Of a stretch of DNA of 64,000 nt, positions 28,129-37,185 are shown one piece after another. Position 1 is the stretch's first letter, and the number at the start of each line of letters is the position of its first letter. The stretch is from contig NZ_WNXZ01000003.1 of NCBI RefSeq assembly GCF_009733845.1, forward strand, positions 310,001 to 374,000. The letters run 5' to 3'. The DNA is from Pseudactinotalea terrae. GTDB taxonomy: Bacteria; Actinomycetota; Actinomycetes; Actinomycetales; Beutenbergiaceae. The translations under genes and the position numbers were made by a program. The notes below the pieces were generated by a model. The model was not told the origin of the DNA. It worked only from the letters and a program-made list of their open reading frames with translations, and made no database searches.

Positions 28129-29453
28129 CGCAGGACGAGGGGCCAGAGAAGCGCGGCGCCGCCGGCGAGCCTGTCGAGCCGCACGACGGCGAGAGGCGTG
28201 CGGACCGGGATCCGGCGGACCCGGAGAACCTGCAGAGCCGCGACGACGACCAGCCCGCACCCGCGTTGACGACCTCGTCCCGGATGCAGGACGCGTTGCG
28301 CTCCATGATGTCCTCCTCGGTGCTGATCACCGTTGGCGCGGTGGTGCTCGCGCTCGCTGTCGGATCGGTGCTGATCCTGGCCGGAGATACCGACGTACAG
28401 GCGACTCTCGGCTACTTCTTCCAGCGGCCGGGCGACTTCTTCGGCGAGGCGTGGCGGGCGATCAGCGAGTCCTACATCGCCCTGTTCCAGGGTGCGATCT
28501 ACGACTCCGAGGCCACCACACCGGAACGGCGGATCCGGCCGCTCACCGAGACGTTGACGATCGCTGCGCCGCTGATCTTCGCCGGCCTGGGGATCGGCCT
28601 GACGTTCCGGGTGGGGCTGTTCAACATCGGTGGTCAGAGCCAGCTCGTGCTCGGCGCGGTGCTCGGCGCCTGGGTGGGCTTCGCACTGAACCTGCCGCCG
28701 TTCGTGCACGTGGCGCTCGTGGTGCTCGCCGCAGCGCTCGGTGGTGCGATCGCCGGTGCGATCCCCGGTGTGCTGAAGGCGCGGTTCGGGGCGCACGAGG
28801 TGATCTCCACGATCATGCTCAACAACACCTCCAGGTACTTCCTGCTGTGGTTGCTCGGGACCGGCGCGTTCATCAGCGCCACCCCGCAGGTCTCGCCCGG
28901 GCTGGCCGAGACCGCGCGGTTGCCGCTGCTGCTGGGTGGCAGCTTCCGGCTCCACCTGGGGTTCGTGCTGGCGCTGCTGACCGCGGTGGCCCTCTGGTGG
29001 CTGGTCGAGCGGTCGGTGCTCGGGTTCCAGATGCGCGCGGTGGGTGCGAACCCCGAGGCTGCCGGCACGGCCGGGATGAGCGTCCGCAAGATCCTGGTGG
29101 TCTCGATGGCGCTCTCCGGGGCGCTCTGCGGGCTCGCGGGAGCCATGCAGGTCGCGGGCACCGAGGGCAAGCTGACGAGCTCGGTCTACGGGACGATCGG
29201 TTTCGACGCGATCACGGTCGCGCTGCTGGGTCGCAGCCGCCCGTTCGGCACGGTGCTCGCCGGGATCCTGTTCGGTGCGCTCGCCGCCGGTGGCCGCATC
29301 ATGGCCTCCCGCGCCGGTACCGAGGCCGAGCTCGTGACCGTGCTGCAGGCGGTGATCGTGCTGCTGATCGCCGCGCCGCCACTGGTGCGGTCGGTGTTCC
29401 GGCTCCCTGAGCCGGGCACGAGCCGCCGTCGGGTGAAGGAGGCGACAGCGTGA
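28125..29453 (+). CDS. BMP-type nucleoside ABC transporter permease 1
   Basis: A 442-residue permease of the RbsC-like superfamily (YufP/NupB type). A polar 55-residue cytoplasmic N-terminus precedes about ten hydrophobic segments. Motifs of this family include LGIGLTFRVGLFNIGGQSQL and AHEVISTIMLN. The gene overlaps its neighbours by ATGA and GTGA. Confidence 0.93.
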   Translation: MTQDEGPEKRGAAGEPVEPHDGERRADRDPADPENLQSRDDDQPAPALTTSSRMQDALRSMMSSSVLITVGAVVLALAVGSVLILAGDTDVQATLGYFFQRPGDFFGEAWRAISESYIALFQGAIYDSEATTPERRIRPLTETLTIAAPLIFAGLGIGLTFRVGLFNIGGQSQLVLGAVLGAWVGFALNLPPFVHVALVVLAAALGGAIAGAIPGVLKARFGAHEVISTIMLNNTSRYFLLWLLGTGAFISATPQVSPGLAETARLPLLLGGSFRLHLGFVLALLTAVALWWLVERSVLGFQMRAVGANPEAAGTAGMSVRKILVVSMALSGALCGLAGAMQVAGTEGKLTSSVYGTIGFDAITVALLGRSRPFGTVLAGILFGALAAGGRIMASRAGTEAELVTVLQAVIVLLIAAPPLVRSVFRLPEPGTSRRRVKEATA

Positions 29454-30730
29454 GCGCGGTCCAGGTGGACAGCCACGTCGAGGTGGCGGCCCCGCCGCCG
29501 CCCGGTTTCGTGCGGTCGTTGGTGGGCTACGGTGTGATCGCGCTGGTGGCGGTGGTGCTGGCGCTGACGGCACCCTCGGGGATCTCCAAGATCCAGCTCA
29601 CCGCCGGGAGCGAGTTCTTCCAGATCCCGCAGCTGGACCTGCCCGCCGCGCTCGCGGTCGGCGTGCCGGCGATCGGGGCGGCGGTGATCGCGACCGTCGC
29701 GCTGGTCACCCAGCTCCGCAGCCGGAGTAGCGCTCCGCGGTGGATGGCGATCCTTGCGGGCACGCTGCTGCTGCTCGGGTTCCTCGCCCACCTCGTGGCA
29801 GGGAAGAGCGGTGTGCTGCCGCTGACGGGCCTGCTGACGAGCACGCTGTTCCTGGCGACGCCGCTGATCTTCGGCGCACTGGGCGGCGTGGTGTGCGAGC
29901 GGGTCGGCATCGTCAACATCGCGATAGAGGGCCAGCTCCTCGCGGGCGCGTTCGCCGGTGTCGTGGTGGCCTCCATCGCGGGCCAGAACCCGTACGTGGG
30001 GCTGATCACCGCGCCGATCGCGGGCGTCGGGGTCGGCGCGCTGCTCGCCTGGTTCTCGATCAGGTACCGGGTCGACCAGGTGATCACCGGTGTCGTGCTC
30101 AACGTGCTCGTGCTCGGGCTGACGACGTTCTTCTTCAAGGGCCTGCTGAGCGAGCTCGAGGGCCTGAACGACCGGTCGCGGTTGCCGGTGCTGCCGATCC
30201 CGCTGCTGTCGGAGATCCCGGTGATCGGGCCGGTGCTGTTCCGGCAGACGCTGCTGGTGTACCTGCTCTACGTGATCGTGATCCTGCTGCACATCTACCT
30301 GTTCCGCTCCCGGTGGGGACTCCGGGTGCGCTCGGTCGGCGAGCACCCCAAGGCCGCCGACACCGTGGGGATCGACGTCAACCGCACCCGGTGGCGCAAC
30401 ACCCTCCTCGGCTCCGGGATCGCCGGCCTCGGCGGCGCGTTCTTCACGATCGGTCAGGGGCTGGCGTTCGGCATCGACATCACGGCGGGCTCGGGGTTCA
30501 TCGCGCTCGCCGCGCTGATCCTCGGGCGCTGGACCCCGCTGGGGGCGGTGGCGGCGGCGCTGTTCTTCGGGTTCGCCAACGCGCTGAGCCAGTCGCTGCG
30601 CTCGTACGGGGTCAGCCTCGACTCCAACATCCCGCTGATGATCCCGTACATCGTGACGCTGTTCGCGGTCGCCGGGTTCGGCGGCAAGGTCCGCCCGCCC
30701 GCCGCCGAGGGCACCCCGTACGTCAAGTGA
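29450..30730 (+). CDS. BMP-type nucleoside ABC transporter permease 2
   Basis: A 426-residue permease (YufQ/NupC type) with about ten hydrophobic segments. ERVGIVNIAIEGQLLAGA and YRVDQVITGVVLNVL are the family's conserved stretches. It pairs with the preceding permease to form the membrane channel. The end is followed 35 bp later by cytidine deaminase. Confidence 0.93.
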   Translation: MSAVQVDSHVEVAAPPPPGFVRSLVGYGVIALVAVVLALTAPSGISKIQLTAGSEFFQIPQLDLPAALAVGVPAIGAAVIATVALVTQLRSRSSAPRWMAILAGTLLLLGFLAHLVAGKSGVLPLTGLLTSTLFLATPLIFGALGGVVCERVGIVNIAIEGQLLAGAFAGVVVASIAGQNPYVGLITAPIAGVGVGALLAWFSIRYRVDQVITGVVLNVLVLGLTTFFFKGLLSELEGLNDRSRLPVLPIPLLSEIPVIGPVLFRQTLLVYLLYVIVILLHIYLFRSRWGLRVRSVGEHPKAADTVGIDVNRTRWRNTLLGSGIAGLGGAFFTIGQGLAFGIDITAGSGFIALAALILGRWTPLGAVAAALFFGFANALSQSLRSYGVSLDSNIPLMIPYIVTLFAVAGFGGKVRPPAAEGTPYVK

Positions 30731-30753
30731 TGCCTGGTGCAGGCCCGGCGAGG

Positions 30754-30766
30754 CAGGATGGCACTG
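30754..30766 (+). promoter_or_regulatory. Possible leaderless promoter of cdd
   Basis: CAGGAT (30754-30759) is six bases before the cdd GTG. It would allow cdd and the phosphorylase gene to be expressed without the transporter. Confidence 0.4.
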
Positions 30767-31179
30767 TGAGCACCGAGACGATCGACTGGGAAGCGTTGCG
30801 TGCCGCGGCACGCGAGGTGATGACGCGCGCCTACGTCCCCTACTCCCGCTTCCCGGTGGGCGCGGCCGCGCTGACCGACGCGGGCGAGGTGGTCGTGGGG
30901 TGCAACGTCGAGAACGCCGCGTACGGCGTGACGTTGTGCGCCGAGTGCTCGTTGGTCTCGGCCCTGATCACCGGGGGCGGCGGGCGCCTGGTGGCGTTCA
31001 CCTGCTGCGACAGCCGCGGCGCGCGGCTGATGCCGTGCGGTCGCTGTCGCCAGCTGCTCTGGGAGCACGGCGGGCCCGAGCTGATCGTCGACACCGTCAG
31101 CGGACTCAAGCCGATGACCGAGGTGCTGCCCGATGCGTTCGGCCAGACCCAGCTCGAAGAGGGCACCACACCAGCATGA
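30766..31179 (+). CDS. cdd: Cytidine deaminase
   Basis: A 137-residue homotetrameric-type enzyme that deaminates cytidine and deoxycytidine to uridines. Substrate motif CNVENAAYG (46-54), the catalytic CAE with zinc ligand Cys58 and Glu60, and PCGRCRQ with Cys91 and Cys94 are all present. GTG 30766 starts the family sequence. The stop overlaps the phosphorylase ATG. Confidence 0.95.
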   Translation: MSTETIDWEALRAAAREVMTRAYVPYSRFPVGAAALTDAGEVVVGCNVENAAYGVTLCAECSLVSALITGGGGRLVAFTCCDSRGARLMPCGRCRQLLWEHGGPELIVDTVSGLKPMTEVLPDAFGQTQLEEGTTPA

Positions 31180-32477
31180 CCACCACGCACGAGGCGCATG
31201 ACGCCGTCGACATCATCGCCACCAAGCGCGACAAGGGCGTGCTGAGCGATCAGCAGATCGACTGGGTGGTCGATGCCTACACCCGCGGCGTCGTCGCCGA
31301 GGAGCAGATGTCCTCGCTCGCGATGGCGATCCTGCTCAACGGCATGAATCGCGCCGAGATCGCCCGCTGGACCGCCGCTATGATCGCGACCGGGGAGCGA
31401 ATGGACTTCTCCACGCTCTCGCGCCCCACCGCGGACAAGCACTCCACGGGCGGCGTCGGCGACAAGATCACGCTGCCGCTCGCACCGCTGGTCGCGACGT
31501 TCGGGGTCGCGGTCCCGCAGCTGTCCGGGCGCGGGCTCGGCCACACGGGCGGCACGCTCGACAAGCTCGAGTCGATCCCCGGCTGGCGCGCGGCGCTGAG
31601 CAACGACGAGATGCTGGCGCAGCTCGACGGCGTGGGCGCCGTGATCTGTCAGGCCGGTTCCGGCCTCGCGCCCGCCGACCGCAAGCTCTACGCCCTGCGT
31701 GACGTCACGGGCACGGTCGAGTCGATCCCGCTGATCGCCAGCTCGATCATGAGCAAGAAGATCGCCGAGGGCACCGGCGCGCTGGTGCTGGACGTCAAGG
31801 TCGGCTCTGGCGCGTTCATGAAGGATCTCGAGGACGCGCGCGAGCTGGCCCGCACGATGGTCGATCTGGGCACGGACGCCGGCGTCCGCACGGTCGCGCT
31901 GATCACCGACATGTCGACGCCCCTCGGCCTCACGGCCGGCAACGCGCTCGAGGTGCGGGAGTCGGTCGAGGTACTGGCAGGTGGTGGCCCGCAGGACGTC
32001 GTGGAGCTCACGGTGGCGCTCGCGCGCGAGATGCTCGCCGCCGCGGGCCAGCCGGACGCCGATCCTGCGGCAGCGCTCGCCGACGGTCGCGCCATGGACA
32101 CCTGGACGCGGATGATCGCCGCCCAGGGCGGTGACCCCGACGCCGCGCTCCCGACGGCGACGCACACCGAGCAGGTCCTCGCACCCGCCGACGGGGTGCT
32201 CGCCGGGCTGGACGCGCTCGCGGTCGGGATCGCGGCCTGGCGCCTCGGCGCCGGGCGTGCCCGCCGGGAGGACCCGGTGCAGGCCGGCGCCGGCGTCGAG
32301 ATGCACGCCAAGCCCGGTGCCCTCGTCCGGGCCGGTGAGCCGCTCATGACGCTGCACACGGACACCCCGGAGCGGTTCGACCGTGCCAAAGAAGCCCTCG
32401 AGCACGCTGTGACGATCCTCCCGGAGGGCGACCGGGCCGCCGTGGGACCGATCGTCATCGATCGCATCGGTGCCTGA
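31176..32477 (+). CDS. deoA: Thymidine / pyrimidine-nucleoside phosphorylase
   Basis: A 433-residue class-II nucleoside phosphorylase. It splits thymidine or uridine with phosphate into base and (deoxy)ribose-1-phosphate. The phosphate-binding signature KHSTGGVGDKITL is near residues 88-100, and GRGLGHTGGTLDKLESI follows. Sequence alone does not separate DeoA from Pdp. It completes the import-deaminate-cleave pathway with the BMP importer and cdd. ATG 31176 overlaps the cdd stop by ATGA. Confidence 0.93.
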   Translation: MTTTHEAHDAVDIIATKRDKGVLSDQQIDWVVDAYTRGVVAEEQMSSLAMAILLNGMNRAEIARWTAAMIATGERMDFSTLSRPTADKHSTGGVGDKITLPLAPLVATFGVAVPQLSGRGLGHTGGTLDKLESIPGWRAALSNDEMLAQLDGVGAVICQAGSGLAPADRKLYALRDVTGTVESIPLIASSIMSKKIAEGTGALVLDVKVGSGAFMKDLEDARELARTMVDLGTDAGVRTVALITDMSTPLGLTAGNALEVRESVEVLAGGGPQDVVELTVALAREMLAAAGQPDADPAAALADGRAMDTWTRMIAAQGGDPDAALPTATHTEQVLAPADGVLAGLDALAVGIAAWRLGAGRARREDPVQAGAGVEMHAKPGALVRAGEPLMTLHTDTPERFDRAKEALEHAVTILPEGDRAAVGPIVIDRIGA

Positions 32478-32498
32478 GGGCGAGCGCCGCGCCTGCGC

Positions 32499-32539
32499 TA
32501 GGCTCTGGACATATTGATTCTCTCCAGAGGGGCACGTGA
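32499..32539 (+). promoter_or_regulatory. Promoter and inverted-repeat operator of the mannan-island regulator
   Basis: TAGGCT (32499-32504) can serve as -10. CTCTGGA (32503-32509) and TCCAGAG (32523-32529) form a perfect 7-bp inverted repeat over the likely start of transcription. The right arm merges with the ribosome-binding site AGAGGGG. The 13-mer CTCTGGACATATT (32503-32515) recurs exactly before the GH125 gene at 40378-40390. Confidence 0.65.
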
Positions 32540-33645
32540 TGAACGACGCGTTGTACGCCCGGGTGTTCACCGCCCTCAAGGAGCGCATCGAGTCGGGTGA
32601 GGCCGCGGTCGGCGAGCGGCTGCCGACCCAGAGCGAGCTCGCCGGCGAGTTCGGCGTCTCGACGATCACGATCAAGCACGCGCTCGACATGCTCGACCGC
32701 GCCGGTTACATCAAGCGCCGACCACGCCTGGGCTCGGAGGTCATCTCCAGGACAGCCAGGACCGGGGGAGACCGGTCGCCGGGCGCGCTCCCGACGATCG
32801 GGTGCGTGCTGACCAGCTTCGACGACAGCTTCGGCACCCGGGTGCTGTGGGGCATCCTCGACGCGAGCCTCGGGCGAGCCAACGTGGTGCTCGGCCGCAC
32901 GGAGGGCTTCCACGATCGGGAGCAAGGGCTGCTGGCCCAGTACCGCGACCTCGGCGTCGACGGGTTGATCCTGCAGCCCGGCTCCTCGGAGTGGATCGCC
33001 CCGGCGATCCTCGACCTGGTCTCCACCCAGCGTCCGCTGGTGATCCTCGACCGCAACCTCGACGGGCTCCCGGTCTCGACCGTGTGCTCGGACAACATCG
33101 CCTCGGGGCGGGCCGCTGCTGAGCACCTGTTCGAGCTCGGCCACCGCCACATCGGCCTGGTGACCTCTGCCGGCACGGTCTCCACGCTCGACGACAGGCA
33201 CCGCGGCTTCGTGTTCGCGCACGCCGAGCACGGCCTGCCCTTCAGCGCCGCCCACGAGTACCGCAAGGTCTCCTCGGTGGTGCCCGACCACGAGGTCGGC
33301 GTCGAGGACGACCTCGCCAACCTCAAGGAGTTCCTGTCGGCCAACGCGCACCTCACCGGGTTCGTGGCGTCCGAGCACGCCGTCGGCCTGCTGCTGGTGC
33401 GCGCGCTGCACGAGCTCGGGCTCGAGGTGCCCGAACAGGTCTCCGTCGTCTCGTTCGACGCCCCGCAGCACGTGTTCGACGACGAGGTGCGGCGGTTCAC
33501 GCACATCGACCAGCACGAGCACGACCTGGGTCGCGCGACGCTGGAGTCGGTGCTCGCTCAGGTCGCCGAGCGTGGCCGCGTCACCAAGCAGGTGCTCGCC
33601 ACCGAGCTGGTGATCGGCGACACCACGGCGCCGCCGCGAGGCTGA
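32539..33645 (+). CDS. GntR-type wHTH / LacI-type sensor regulator of the mannan island
   Basis: A 368-residue regulator with an AraR-like layout. Residues 1-70 form a GntR winged helix (ALYARVFTALKERIESGEAAVG, then TQSELAGEFGVSTITIKHAL). From about 85 onward is a LacI/periplasmic-binding-protein-like sugar sensor (TIGCVLTSF... LILQPGSSEW ... VVSFDAPQHV). ATG 32539 has AGAGGGG six bases upstream; GTG 32536 is too close to it. It converges on the GH76-GH125 operon and shares a 13-bp promoter sequence with it, so it probably controls both. Confidence 0.88.
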   Translation: MNDALYARVFTALKERIESGEAAVGERLPTQSELAGEFGVSTITIKHALDMLDRAGYIKRRPRLGSEVISRTARTGGDRSPGALPTIGCVLTSFDDSFGTRVLWGILDASLGRANVVLGRTEGFHDREQGLLAQYRDLGVDGLILQPGSSEWIAPAILDLVSTQRPLVILDRNLDGLPVSTVCSDNIASGRAAAEHLFELGHRHIGLVTSAGTVSTLDDRHRGFVFAHAEHGLPFSAAHEYRKVSSVVPDHEVGVEDDLANLKEFLSANAHLTGFVASEHAVGLLLVRALHELGLEVPEQVSVVSFDAPQHVFDDEVRRFTHIDQHEHDLGRATLESVLAQVAERGRVTKQVLATELVIGDTTAPPRG

Positions 33646-33652
33646 CCTCCGT

Positions 33653-34855
33653 TCAGCGGTGCTGCGCTGCCGCGACCTCGGTGGCCATCACGGCGCTGAG
33701 CTGGGTGGACAGGTCGGTCGAGGGTGGGGCGGGCTGCGACCAGTCGTCGCCGGCTCGCAGCGTGCCGTCGGTGGCCTGGTTCCGGAACAGCGCCTCGGTG
33801 CTGCTCACCAGGAACCGCGACAGCGCTGCGTGCTCGGTCTCGGCCAGCAGCTGCCCCGCGTACCGGTAGAAGATGCCCGGGAACAGCCCGGCGTCGCCGC
33901 CGTCGCCGTCGGGCAGCAGCACCTCCCCGTCGGAGAGCTCCGCGAGCGTCACGTCGATCGTGGTGGCGGCGCGCTCGAGCCTGCCCTCGTCACCGTCGGT
34001 GCGGTACTCCTCGACGCACGCTCCCACGTACAGGCCTTGGTTGTAGCTGAAGCGCCAGTCGAGGTCGATCTTGCCGTCCCGGTTGCGGTTGATGCCGTCG
34101 TGGACGAAGCCGTTCGGTGCCACCAACGTCTCCTCCCACCACTGCATGGAGGCACGGGCGCGGTCGAGGAACCTGGCCTCGCCCGTCGCCCGGTGCAGCC
34201 GGTGGCCGGCGATCACGAACGGGCCGTTGGCAGGGGTGTTCTTGTAGTGGTACTGGCCCTTCTCCCACACGATGCCGCCGCCCTGGGTGCTCCAGCCGAG
34301 GTCCCAGATGTGGTCGTGCAGCGTGATCGCGTCCTGGAGCGCGCTCTGGTCCTGGGCGGCGTCGTACAGCCTCACCAGAGCGAGAGCGAACCAGCCCATG
34401 TCGTCGAAGAAGTCGTTGATCAGGCTGTCCCCGTTGCGCAGCACCAGGTTCTCGCGCAGCTGCTGTGCGCGGTCGAGGTCGGCGGCGTCCTGCGTGCGCT
34501 CCCAGGCATCGATCGCGGCGTCGACGGCGTGGACGTTCCACCAGTAGTGGAACGGTGCATCGGCCTGGGGGTCCTCCGGGTAGGCGTAGTGCAGGAGCTG
34601 CGGCGACGGCGCCTCGAAGAAGGCCGCCAGGCCATCCTGAGCTGCGGCGGCCCGCCAGGCCGCGAGCCCGGCGGGGTCCGTCGGTGGCGACGCCGTGGTC
34701 TCCTCGGGCGCCGGCGGCGCACTCGATCCGCAGGCGCCGAGCAGCGCCGCCACTCCTGCGCTGCCCAGCGCCAGCGCCCGACGGCGGCTCAGCGCCGATC
34801 GGGCAGCCGGCACCGGGCCACGCTCAGCCCGGGGTGTCCGCGAGCTCACGGGCAT
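33653..34855 (-). CDS. GH76 alpha-1,6-mannanase-like Tat lipoprotein
   Basis: A GH76 endo-alpha-1,6-mannanase homologue of about 400 residues. The catalytic Asp pair lies in NDFFDDMGW, as in GH76, and the PANGPF(V/I) segment is shared with its neighbour. The N-terminus holds a twin-arginine lipoprotein signal (LSRRRALALGS ... LLGAC), so it works on the outer face of the membrane. ATG 34855 overlaps the upstream gene by 32 bp; GTG 34813 is an equally reasonable start that leaves a 10-bp gap and a shorter n-region. It is the last gene of the operon. Confidence 0.85.
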   Translation of the reverse strand: MPVSSRTPRAERGPVPAARSALSRRRALALGSAGVAALLGACGSSAPPAPEETTASPPTDPAGLAAWRAAAAQDGLAAFFEAPSPQLLHYAYPEDPQADAPFHYWWNVHAVDAAIDAWERTQDAADLDRAQQLRENLVLRNGDSLINDFFDDMGWFALALVRLYDAAQDQSALQDAITLHDHIWDLGWSTQGGGIVWEKGQYHYKNTPANGPFVIAGHRLHRATGEARFLDRARASMQWWEETLVAPNGFVHDGINRNRDGKIDLDWRFSYNQGLYVGACVEEYRTDGDEGRLERAATTIDVTLAELSDGEVLLPDGDGGDAGLFPGIFYRYAGQLLAETEHAALSRFLVSSTEALFRNQATDGTLRAGDDWSQPAPPSTDLSTQLSAVMATEVAAAQHR

Positions 34856-35870
34856 CGATCCGCGCGCGCATCTCGGTCGCCATGATCGCCGACAGCTGGG
34901 TGGACATCGACGTCGGATCGGCGGCGGGGGAGCGCCAGTCGTCGCCGGCCCGGAGCACGTCTCCCGAGCAGGCGTTCTCCCACAGCGCGTCGGTCCCCAG
35001 CCGCACGAACGCGACCAGGTCCGCCGCGGGTCGCAGCGCCAGCAGCAGCTCCAGGTAGCGGTAGAAGATGCCCTTGAACAGGCCGACGTCACCACCTCCG
35101 GTCTCGGGGAAGACACCGTCGACGGCGAGCAGCTCGATCGCGCGGCGTGCGCTGAGCTCGGCGCGGTCGAGCCACCGCTCGTCGTGGTCGTGCGAGAACA
35201 GCTCGACGCACGCCCCGATGAACAGGCCGTAGTTGTAGGTGTACCGCCAGTCGGTGTCGACCGAGCCGTCGTCCTCGCGGTTGACGCCGTCCTCGACCGT
35301 GCCGTCGTCGCGCACCAGGTGCTCCTGCAGCCAGGACATCGTGCGCCTCGCCCAGACCAGGTACGGGTCGTCCGCGCCGAGTCTGCTGGCCAGCCGCGCC
35401 CCCAGGATGATGAAGGGTCCGTTGGCGGGCGTGTTCTTGTAGAACCGCTGGGGCTTGCGCCAGGCGATGCCGCCGCCCATCGTGTCGTTCCAGCCGTCGT
35501 CGAGGCAGTGCTGCCAGATCTCCCGCGCGGGCTCGAGGTAGCGCTCGTGCCCGGGCGCACGGGAGAGTCGCTCGAGCGCGAGCCCCAGCCAGAGCATGTC
35601 GTCGAAGTACTCGTTGAAGAGCCGGCCCTCGTTGCGGGTCAGCACGTTCTCGAAGATCTCGACGGCGGCCCCCAGGTGGCTGGGGTCGCCGCTGCGCTCC
35701 CACCGGTCGACGGCGATATCCATCGCGTGCGCGAGCCACCAGTAGTTGAAGGTCTCGTTCTCGTCCACCGGATAGGTGTTGTTGAGCAGCTGCGGAGCGG
35801 GTGCGCCGTACAGGCTCCACAGGCTGTCTTGGGCGAGCTCGGTGCGTGCGGTCCAGTCGGTTCGTGTCAT
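34824..35870 (-). CDS. GH76 alpha-1,6-mannanase-like enzyme, no signal peptide
   Basis: A 348-residue GH76 paralogue of the adjacent lipoprotein with the same NEYFDDMLW catalytic Asp pair and PANGPFI segment. It starts directly in the helical domain with no export signal, so it should act in the cytoplasm on imported alpha-1,6-mannooligosaccharides. ATG 35870 lies 3 bp after the binding-protein stop codon. Confidence 0.88.
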   Translation of the reverse strand: MTRTDWTARTELAQDSLWSLYGAPAPQLLNNTYPVDENETFNYWWLAHAMDIAVDRWERSGDPSHLGAAVEIFENVLTRNEGRLFNEYFDDMLWLGLALERLSRAPGHERYLEPAREIWQHCLDDGWNDTMGGGIAWRKPQRFYKNTPANGPFIILGARLASRLGADDPYLVWARRTMSWLQEHLVRDDGTVEDGVNREDDGSVDTDWRYTYNYGLFIGACVELFSHDHDERWLDRAELSARRAIELLAVDGVFPETGGGDVGLFKGIFYRYLELLLALRPAADLVAFVRLGTDALWENACSGDVLRAGDDWRSPAADPTSMSTQLSAIMATEMRARIDARELADTPG

Positions 35871-35873
35871 CGA

Positions 35874-37151
35874 TCAGGCGTTCTCGGCGAGGATGCGGTT
35901 GAAGGACTCCTCGGCATTGTCGAGCGCTTCCTGCGCGGTGATCTCACCGGCCATGAAGCGCTGCAGCTCGGGGATCAGGCCCTGCACCTCCGCATCGGAG
36001 TAGCCGGGCACCGTCGGACGTGCTGTCGCGAAGGACATCGTCTCCAGCAGCGCCGAGTAGGCCTCGTTCTCGGTGAAGAAGGGGTCCTCGGCGGCCTCCA
36101 GGTTGGCGGGCATGTTGCCGCTGGCCTCGGCGAACGCGACACCGTTCTCGGCCTGCGCGGTCCACCAGGTCATGAACTCCCAGGCGCCCTCGGCGTTCGG
36201 TGCACCCTCGGGGATGATGAGCCCGAAGCCGCCCAGACCGGAGGCCTGGTCGCCGTCCGGGCCTGCGGGGGCAGGCATGATGCCGTAGTTGAGGCCCTCG
36301 AGAGCGTCGTAGCTCGCGAGCATCCACGGGCCGTTGTAGGACATGGCCACGGTGCCCTCGGCGAACCCGTCGGTACCCTCGGCGAACCCGAGCTCGTAGA
36401 CCCCGCGCTCGTTCATCAGCTCGTCCCACTGCTCGAGCACCGCGAGGCCCTCGGGCGTGTTGAAGGCGGCGGTGGTGCCGTCGTCGGAGACCATCTGGCC
36501 GCCGGCCTGACCGAGCCACATGCTGAACAGCCCGACGTCGTTCAGCGCGAAGCCCGAGCGCACCAGTGCCCCACCGTCGTCACGCACCGTGAGCGCCTCG
36601 GCAGCGTCGGCGAGCTCGGCCCACGTGGTGGGCGGCTCGACGCCGGCCTCGGCGAGCATGTCGACGTTGTAGAAGAGCGACCGGTTGTCCACGGTCAGCG
36701 GCAGACCGTAGACCGTGCCGTCATAGGTGAGCTCGTTCAGCGCGGCCTCGTAGAAGATCGAGGTGTCGAGCGAGTCCTGCGAGATGAGGTCCTCGAGCGA
36801 CATCAGGGCACCCTTGCTGGCGTAGACGCTGGTCTGGAACCTGTCCCAGAGCACGACGTCGGGTACGCCGCCGCCGGCGATCGCGGTGAGCAGCTTCGCC
36901 TCGACCTCCTCCTGCGGCTGGTAGGTGACGACGTAGTCCTCCTGGCTGGAGTTGAAGGCCTCGACCTGCGCCTCGATCTGGGCGGCCTGCTCGCCGGTCC
37001 AGTTGCCCCAGAAGGTGACGTCCTGGCTGCCGCCGGCGTCGTCACCGCCGGCACCACCGCCGCCGCTGGAGCAGGCGGCCAGGGCGAGCGCCCCGGCCGC
37101 GAGCGCGGCCGAGACCTTGATGAGTCCTGCGGTTCGTGTCTGCGTCGACAT
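35874..37151 (-). CDS. Mannooligosaccharide ABC transporter substrate-binding lipoprotein
   Basis: A 425-residue family-1 solute-binding lipoprotein. The signal ends in LALAAC followed by a Ser/Gly/Asp linker. The mature part begins DVTFWGNWTGEQAAQIEAQV, typical of this type. ATG 37151 has AAGGAGAT upstream at slightly long spacing; an in-frame start at 37202 would add 17 polar residues and lies in the leader. The ligand is inferred as alpha-mannooligosaccharide from the GH76 and GH125 neighbours. Confidence 0.9.
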   Translation of the reverse strand: MSTQTRTAGLIKVSAALAAGALALAACSSGGGGAGGDDAGGSQDVTFWGNWTGEQAAQIEAQVEAFNSSQEDYVVTYQPQEEVEAKLLTAIAGGGVPDVVLWDRFQTSVYASKGALMSLEDLISQDSLDTSIFYEAALNELTYDGTVYGLPLTVDNRSLFYNVDMLAEAGVEPPTTWAELADAAEALTVRDDGGALVRSGFALNDVGLFSMWLGQAGGQMVSDDGTTAAFNTPEGLAVLEQWDELMNERGVYELGFAEGTDGFAEGTVAMSYNGPWMLASYDALEGLNYGIMPAPAGPDGDQASGLGGFGLIIPEGAPNAEGAWEFMTWWTAQAENGVAFAEASGNMPANLEAAEDPFFTENEAYSALLETMSFATARPTVPGYSDAEVQGLIPELQRFMAGEITAQEALDNAEESFNRILAENA

Positions 37152-37185
37152 GGGATCCGGATCTCCTTGCGTGGGTGGGGTGGGC

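Noticed and set aside
26350-30811. Long minus-strand open frames across the BMP transporter genes
   Set aside because: Shadows of three clearly conserved transporter genes; Arg/His/Pro-rich translation.
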